The notes under the pieces: model-generated
The model's database searches: none
Seen by the model: only the letters and a program-made list of their open reading frames with translations
Told to the model about the DNA's origin: nothing
Program-made: the position numbers and the translations under genes
In this document: positions 14,404 through 17,941 of the stretch, piece by piece
Position numbering within the stretch: position 1 is the first letter of the stretch
Layout of the letters: every line of letters starts with the position of its first letter
DNA from: DASPLH01 sp035627675
Lineage (GTDB): Bacteria > Acidobacteriota > Terriglobia > Terriglobales > Acidobacteriaceae
Direction: 5' to 3'
NCBI GenBank assembly: GCA_035627675.1
Contig: DASPLH010000114.1
Span: 1 to 17,941, forward strand
DNA length: 17,941 nt

Positions 14404-14892
14404 TCACCTATCCTCGGGGATTCGCGGCGACAGGCGAGACCGGTAGGTGGCGTAGTCAGGCACCAGACGGTCATAGTCACGCGCCATCAGCGTGGACGAT
14501 ACGAGGAAGTCCGCGGTGGCCCAGTTGCACGCCATCGGTATGTTCCAGACCACGGCTAGCCGCAGCAGGGCCTTCACGTCGGGATCGTGCGGCTGCGATT
14601 CCAATGGATCCCAGAAGAAGAACACGCAGTCGATCTCGCCCTCGGCGATTTTGGCGCCGACCTGCTGATCGCCCCCGAGCGGGCCGCTTTCCAACCGGTG
14701 AATCTCGAGGCCAAGCTCGGCGAGGATGGAGCCGGTCGTGCCGGTCGCGTACAGCTTGTGTTCCCTCAGGAAGTCGCGGTTGTAGCGCGCCCACTCCAAC
14801 AGTTCGGGCTTCTTGTGATCGTGCGCAACCAGCGCGATGCACTTGCGGGCTTTGAGTGGAACGCGGCGGTACTGGCGGTCGGCAGTTGGCAT
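14404..14892 (-). CDS. mgsA: Methylglyoxal synthase
   Basis: A protein of 162 residues (E. coli MgsA has 152). It converts dihydroxyacetone phosphate to methylglyoxal and phosphate, a bypass of lower glycolysis used under phosphate limitation or sugar-phosphate overload. All key motifs are present: KCIALVAHDHKKPELLEWA with H24, D25 and K28; YATGTTG phosphate-binding loop (49-54); SGPLGGDQQVGA with catalytic D75; and WDPLESQPHDPDVKALLRL with H102 and D105 (E. coli D71, H98, D101). The PMACNWATADFLVSS stretch completes the fold. The ATG start at 14892 fits the family; no clear ribosome site is seen. It lies 75 bases downstream of the phosphoesterase and could be co-transcribed with it. Confidence 0.97.
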   Translation of the reverse strand: MPTADRQYRRVPLKARKCIALVAHDHKKPELLEWARYNRDFLREHKLYATGTTGSILAELGLEIHRLESGPLGGDQQVGAKIAEGEIDCVFFFWDPLESQPHDPDVKALLRLAVVWNIPMACNWATADFLVSSTLMARDYDRLVPDYATYRSRLSPRIPEDR

Positions 14893-14967
14893 GTGGGAAT
14901 CGTAGCGCAGCGGAGAGGTTCGGAACAGCAGGGGCTTCGCTGCGCTCGGCTTCCAACCCGCAGGTTG

Positions 14968-15777
14968 TCATCGCGCATGCCAGCCGTCTGCCTGGCGCAC
15001 GAAGTTGCGCACCGCCTTGCACGTGTACTCGCGGGCTTCCGAGGACCACTCGAACTTCTCCAGGCACAACCTTGGCGCTTCAATCGTCAGCAGGTTGAAG
15101 GAGTTCGGTTCGTGGCGCAACCGCGTGCTCAGGGAGGTTGCAGCCTGGATCAGCAGGGCCGAGTATCCGGTGTCTGGCAGGCGCGTGGCGCTCACGCCGA
15201 CGTGCGTCACGTGTATGTGTCCGGCGAGGAAGACGTCAGGCCGGCTGCCGGAGAGTTGGTGCAATCGCGCGTCCGCCTGGCGAAGGCGGTAGCGAGGCTC
15301 GATCCACTCCGGGATCTCCATCGGATGGTGTGTCACGACGATCTTCACCGCCGCCGGCGAAGCCCTGGCCAGCACCTGCTGCACGTGCGCGATCTGTTCG
15401 GGGCTGATGCTGCCACTGTCGATGGTGAATGAGCGCGCCGTGTTGATGCCCGCAACGGCGAGTTCTTCGTCGCAGAAGGTTGGCGCCAGGTCCTCGGAGA
15501 TAAAGCGCCGGTATTTCTCGAGCGGGTGCAGGAAGCGTGCGTAGAGATTGTGCAGAGGAATGTCGTGGTTGCCGGGCAGCACGATCTGCGGTGTGGGCAG
15601 GCGGTGAAGAAATTCGCCGGCCATCCTGAATTGCCCTGTCCGCGCCCTCTGCGTCAGGTCTCCGGAAACCACGACGAGGTCGGGCCTGATGTTCCAGATG
15701 GACTTGAGGATGGGCTCGATCAGGTCCGGGTTGACGCGCCCAAAGTGAAGGTCCGACAGGTGGACGAGCTTGCGCAT
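14968..15777 (-). CDS. Calcineurin-like metallophosphoesterase
   Basis: A protein of 269 residues with the full set of metal-binding motifs of the class III/CpdA-like phosphoesterases: SDLHF (D9, H11), SGDLT (D40), GNHD (N70, H71), VVTHHP (H150/H151) and GHIH (H187, H189). It should be a two-metal cytoplasmic phosphodiesterase or phosphatase; the substrate (cyclic nucleotide, lipid or sugar phosphate) cannot be told. ATG 15777 opens the first beta strand directly (MRKLVHLSDLHFG); the frame is open 56 codons upstream, but that stretch is antisense-like Arg-rich sequence within the upstream gene. The start overlaps the stop of the lipid-kinase gene by one base (TGATG), which implies translational coupling. 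Confidence 0.93.
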   Translation of the reverse strand: MRKLVHLSDLHFGRVNPDLIEPILKSIWNIRPDLVVVSGDLTQRARTGQFRMAGEFLHRLPTPQIVLPGNHDIPLHNLYARFLHPLEKYRRFISEDLAPTFCDEELAVAGINTARSFTIDSGSISPEQIAHVQQVLARASPAAVKIVVTHHPMEIPEWIEPRYRLRQADARLHQLSGSRPDVFLAGHIHVTHVGVSATRLPDTGYSALLIQAATSLSTRLRHEPNSFNLLTIEAPRLCLEKFEWSSEAREYTCKAVRNFVRQADGWHAR

Positions 15778-16706
15778 CAGGCAGCGGCACCCGGAACGCC
15801 TGAGGCCTGCGCGGCCGGCGCGAGCACACGCAAGGGACGTTCGTGGATGCGGAACGTCAGAGGCACGGAGCTGGTCATGCGTTCGCCGTCGTAAGCCACG
15901 CTGAGCCGGCGTCGGCGCGTGCTGACCTGGAGCGTATTGGCGCACATCAGTTTGAAGTCGCGCGCGGGCTGCATGCGGCGAAGCAACATGCGCGCCGCCA
16001 TCTGGAACAGCCCCAGGCGGCTGACGGGTGGCACGATGTAAAACGCGATCCGGTCGGAGCGGACGCAGCCGCCGCCTTCCAGCGAGAAACTCTCGATCTG
16101 ATGGGCATTCCGCGCCGCGAACAGCATGGGCGTGTGGATGATCTCTTCCCGGCCATCGGCCACGAGGCGCAGGTCGAGGTGGAAGTTCGCACGCATGATG
16201 GACAAAAGCACCGAGGCGTAGGCTGCAACTCGGCTGCGACCCCAGCGGCGGTACGTCTCCTCCCGCACTTCGAGCACGGACGGATAGAGCCCGATGCTGG
16301 CGTTGTTCAGGAATATCTGTCCGTTGACTTCGGCGACCTGCATGTCAATCACGCGCCCATCGCAGATGGCGTCGAAGGCAGGCTCGAGTTCGAGCGGGAT
16401 GCCGAGATCGCGAGCGAGGTAGTTGAAGGTCCCCAGGGGAAGTGCTCCCAGGATGGCGCCCTCTTCGAACGCGACCGATGCGACGGCGTTGACGGTGCCG
16501 TCACCGCCCCCGGCGATCAGGACGGGATACCCGTCGCGAATCGCCTGGCGCGCCAGCGGCTTGAGCTGCCGGGGATGTCGGGCAAGCAGCACTTCCCACT
16601 CAGCTCCGCGGCGATGCGCCAAGTCGCGCAAGGCGCGGGCACCGGCGTAGGCGCTGGTCGCGCCGGAGCGGGCGTTCATGATCACAGCAGCTCTGGGAAG
16701 GGCCAT
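15777..16706 (-). CDS. Diacylglycerol/lipid kinase family protein (DagK/YegS-like)
   Basis: A protein of 309 residues with the DAGK catalytic domain. AAVIMNARSG (6-15) is the first strand and loop. IAGGGDGTVNAVA (64-76) is the ATP-binding signature. ALPLGTFNYLARDLGIP (88-104) is the second conserved block, with Phe-Asn where many members have Gly-Asn. NGQIFLNNASIGLYP starts the C-terminal beta-sandwich domain, which carries the lipid site and runs to the end. It likely phosphorylates diacylglycerol or a related lipid at the inner membrane; the substrate is unproven. ATG 16706 is chosen because it opens the domain; GTG 16790 would add 28 atypical residues. It is coupled to the phosphoesterase by a TGATG overlap. 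Confidence 0.93.
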   Translation of the reverse strand: MALPRAAVIMNARSGATSAYAGARALRDLAHRRGAEWEVLLARHPRQLKPLARQAIRDGYPVLIAGGGDGTVNAVASVAFEEGAILGALPLGTFNYLARDLGIPLELEPAFDAICDGRVIDMQVAEVNGQIFLNNASIGLYPSVLEVREETYRRWGRSRVAAYASVLLSIMRANFHLDLRLVADGREEIIHTPMLFAARNAHQIESFSLEGGGCVRSDRIAFYIVPPVSRLGLFQMAARMLLRRMQPARDFKLMCANTLQVSTRRRRLSVAYDGERMTSSVPLTFRIHERPLRVLAPAAQASGVPGAAA

Positions 16707-16800
16707 AGGAGAGCTCGGACAGCGACGAGACCACGCCGGTTCGCCGCCTGCTTGAATGGATGGAAAGTAGAAGACCGCGGTTGCAACCACGACGGGTCTC

Positions 16801-16821
16801 GTAGCGCCAGACGCGCGCTAC
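16801..16821. other. Hairpin between beta-barrel and lipid-kinase genes
   Basis: GTAGCGC (16801-16807) and GCGCTAC (16815-16821) form a 7-bp stem with a 7-base loop. A further copy of GCGCGCTAC lies at 16836-16844, over the beta-barrel stop. No T run follows on either strand, so it may be a weak terminator, an mRNA stabiliser or chance. Confidence 0.4.
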
Positions 16822-16840
16822 ACATCGATGGACGGGCGCG

Positions 16841-17434
16841 CTACGGTTCCTCGGTGCGCAGCGTGTAACCGATCGAAAATCCGTAGCGCATCACGCGAGG
16901 GCTGCTGAACTCGACGTTGTTACGGACGAAGTATGCGTGCGCCTCAGGACGAACGAATATCTTCTCGGAGACGTAGAAGCGAAGCCCGCCGCCTACCTTG
17001 GTCAGGAAGTGATTGCTGCTCTGGTAGTTCGTGCAGCCCGTGAAATCGCATTCGAAGAAAGGCGTGTAGAACCGGACGCTCTGCATTCCGATGCCTGCGT
17101 TGATCTCCGGCTGGAACCGGGTGCCGATCGGCGGAGCATAGACGGCGTTGAATGAGAACAGGATGGGCCGGTACGGTTGAAACCCGGTGTAGAGGTTCGA
17201 TTTCGCGCGAAACGCGACCTCGCCTCCGAACCCCAGATGATTGGGCCAGAGATAATTCGCGCTGAAGGCCGGATATGCGCCGCCGCCGAGGCGCTGCGGG
17301 AAGTGTTCGGCCGTCGCGGTTGAGAGCTCCGGCGAGGTGACGGTGGTGACGCCGAAAGCAGCGTCGAGTTGCTGCGCGCCGGCGGTTCCAACCGCGACCG
17401 TGGCGAGCAGTGCGAGTAGAGCCAACTTTTTCAA
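16841..17434 (-). CDS. Small outer-membrane beta-barrel protein
   Basis: A protein of 197 residues. MKKLALLALLATVAVGTAGA is a clear signal peptide with an A-G-A cleavage site after residue 20. The rest is built of alternating polar and aromatic strands (for example FSANYLWPNHLGFGGEVAFRAK, ILFSFNAVYAPP, FQPEINAGIGMQ, TKVGGGLRFYVSEKIFVRPEAHAYFV, MRYGFSIGYTLR), the pattern of a small eight-strand-type barrel with outer-membrane family character. C129 and C134 (FECDFTGC) sit in a likely external loop and may be disulfide-bonded. The start is TTG at 17434, supported by GGAGG five bases upstream and by the signal peptide. There is no specific ligand or function that I can name. Confidence 0.85.
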   Translation of the reverse strand: MKKLALLALLATVAVGTAGAQQLDAAFGVTTVTSPELSTATAEHFPQRLGGGAYPAFSANYLWPNHLGFGGEVAFRAKSNLYTGFQPYRPILFSFNAVYAPPIGTRFQPEINAGIGMQSVRFYTPFFECDFTGCTNYQSSNHFLTKVGGGLRFYVSEKIFVRPEAHAYFVRNNVEFSSPRVMRYGFSIGYTLRTEEP

Positions 17435-17439
17435 ACAGA

Positions 17440-17444
17440 CCTCC
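17440..17444 (-). promoter_or_regulatory. Shine-Dalgarno site fixing the TTG start of the beta-barrel gene
   Basis: On the minus strand GGAGG lies 5 bases before TTG at 17434. No ATG or GTG start is available near the signal peptide, so this site decides the start. Confidence 0.8.
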
Positions 17445-17526
17445 GCGGGGCGTGCTGAATACGTTTAGAACACGCGATACGGGTGAAAGTGTCGCATCAG
17501 TGTTGGCGTGTGCCGAAGGTCGGGGG

Positions 17527-17560
17527 CATGGGGGAGCCGGTCCCGCGACAGGCTCCCATG
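17527..17560. other. Inverted repeat downstream of the hemerythrin gene
   Basis: CATGGGGGAGCC and GGCTCCCATG pair with a 2-base bulge around a loop of about 12 bases. It lies 10 bases past the hemerythrin-gene stop. It has no T run, so it could be a weak terminator. Confidence 0.45.
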
Positions 17561-17569
17561 AAGATCGGC

Positions 17570-17941
17570 CTACGCTGCGTCACGGGTTTCCTGAAGATCG
17601 TCGGCAGACTTGTTCTCGACCTGCTTCTTGCGCGCGGCCAGGCGCTCGCCAAGCTGGTTGAGCTCCTCTTCGCTGAAGAGCTCGCGAGCTTTCTTGAACA
17701 TCTCGCCCTCTTCCTCTTGGATGTGGTGCTCCACATTTTCTTTGAGCACGGTGAGCTTCGCACCCCAGGTCTCGTCTTCCGGAGGAACTCCGTCGATCTC
17801 CTCGACAACCGTATCGGCGAAGTGATGCTCCTCGTAGCCCTCGAGCACGATTTCCTTCAGTTTGGCCTGCTCCTGAAAAGCCGGGTAGAGGATCTCCTCC
17901 TCGATGATTTCGTGAACCGTGAGATCGCGCCGGACTAGCGC
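17570..17941 (-). CDS. Hemerythrin HHE cation-binding domain protein, 5' truncated by window edge
   Basis: The visible 123 residues are the C-terminal part of a hemerythrin-like protein; the frame is open to the window edge. Metal-ligand regions visible in order are VHEIIEEEILYPAF, then GYEEHHFADTVVEEI, then LKENVEHHIQEEEGEMF, matching helices 2-4 of the four-helix bundle that holds a di-iron centre. A first His-bearing helix should lie off the window. The charged C-terminal helix (FSEEELNQLGERLAARKKQVENK) is typical of the HHE family. Members bind oxygen or nitric oxide or buffer iron; which applies is not visible. The GTG at 17848 cuts into the domain and is not the true start. Confidence 0.93.
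   Translation of the reverse strand, partial: ALVRRDLTVHEIIEEEILYPAFQEQAKLKEIVLEGYEEHHFADTVVEEIDGVPPEDETWGAKLTVLKENVEHHIQEEEGEMFKKARELFSEEELNQLGERLAARKKQVENKSADDLQETRDAA

Noticed and set aside
15843..16868. A 341-codon open frame on the plus strand
   Set aside because: It is antisense to the lipid-kinase gene, which has intact GGGDGT and GTFNYLARD motifs.

Overview
The window is GC-rich bacterial chromosome with strong G/C third-position bias and no phage, plasmid, IS or CRISPR signal. The gene set points to a member of the Acidobacteriota, probably the Terriglobia. It holds a large M13 metallopeptidase, exported TonB-C/TPR and Kelch proteins, a membrane protein fused to a spermidine-synthase-like domain, and spacers carrying simple, inverted microrepeats. 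This placement is inferred from gene style, not from a marker gene. Several envelope proteins (two lipoproteins, a small beta-barrel with a signal peptide, an M13 peptidase) fit a diderm cell.

Layout. 1-5.2 kb: the 3' part of an M13 metallopeptidase with a strong terminator, a flavodoxin-fold FMN protein with a Cys cluster, then on the minus strand a secreted papain-like protein lacking both catalytic residues, a TonB-C/TPR protein and a DoxX-family membrane protein. A possible 49-residue ORF behind an excellent Shine-Dalgarno lies on the plus strand at 3304-3453. 5.2-9.2 kb: a Kelch lipoprotein (minus) divergent from a large membrane protein with a spermidine-synthase-like domain (plus). 9.2-11.7 kb: threonyl-tRNA synthetase (thrS) and a small two-helix membrane protein, separated by a palindromic repeat that supplies the small protein's last codons. 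11.8-13.2 kb: an unrecognised conserved-looking protein and ruvA (plus). 13.25-16.7 kb: a compact minus-strand cluster of lipid-kinase family protein, metallophosphoesterase (TGATG stop/start overlap), methylglyoxal synthase (mgsA) and a fibronectin-type-III lipoprotein. 16.8-17.9 kb: a small outer-membrane beta-barrel with a TTG start and the C-terminal part of a hemerythrin-domain protein running off the window.

Most genes are housekeeping or envelope functions and do not form one pathway. The only plausible co-transcribed unit with linked chemistry is the kinase/phosphoesterase pair. I see no clear defence, secretion or biosynthetic system. The most interesting points are the catalytically dead papain-like protein and the spacer palindromes, one of which has entered a coding end.
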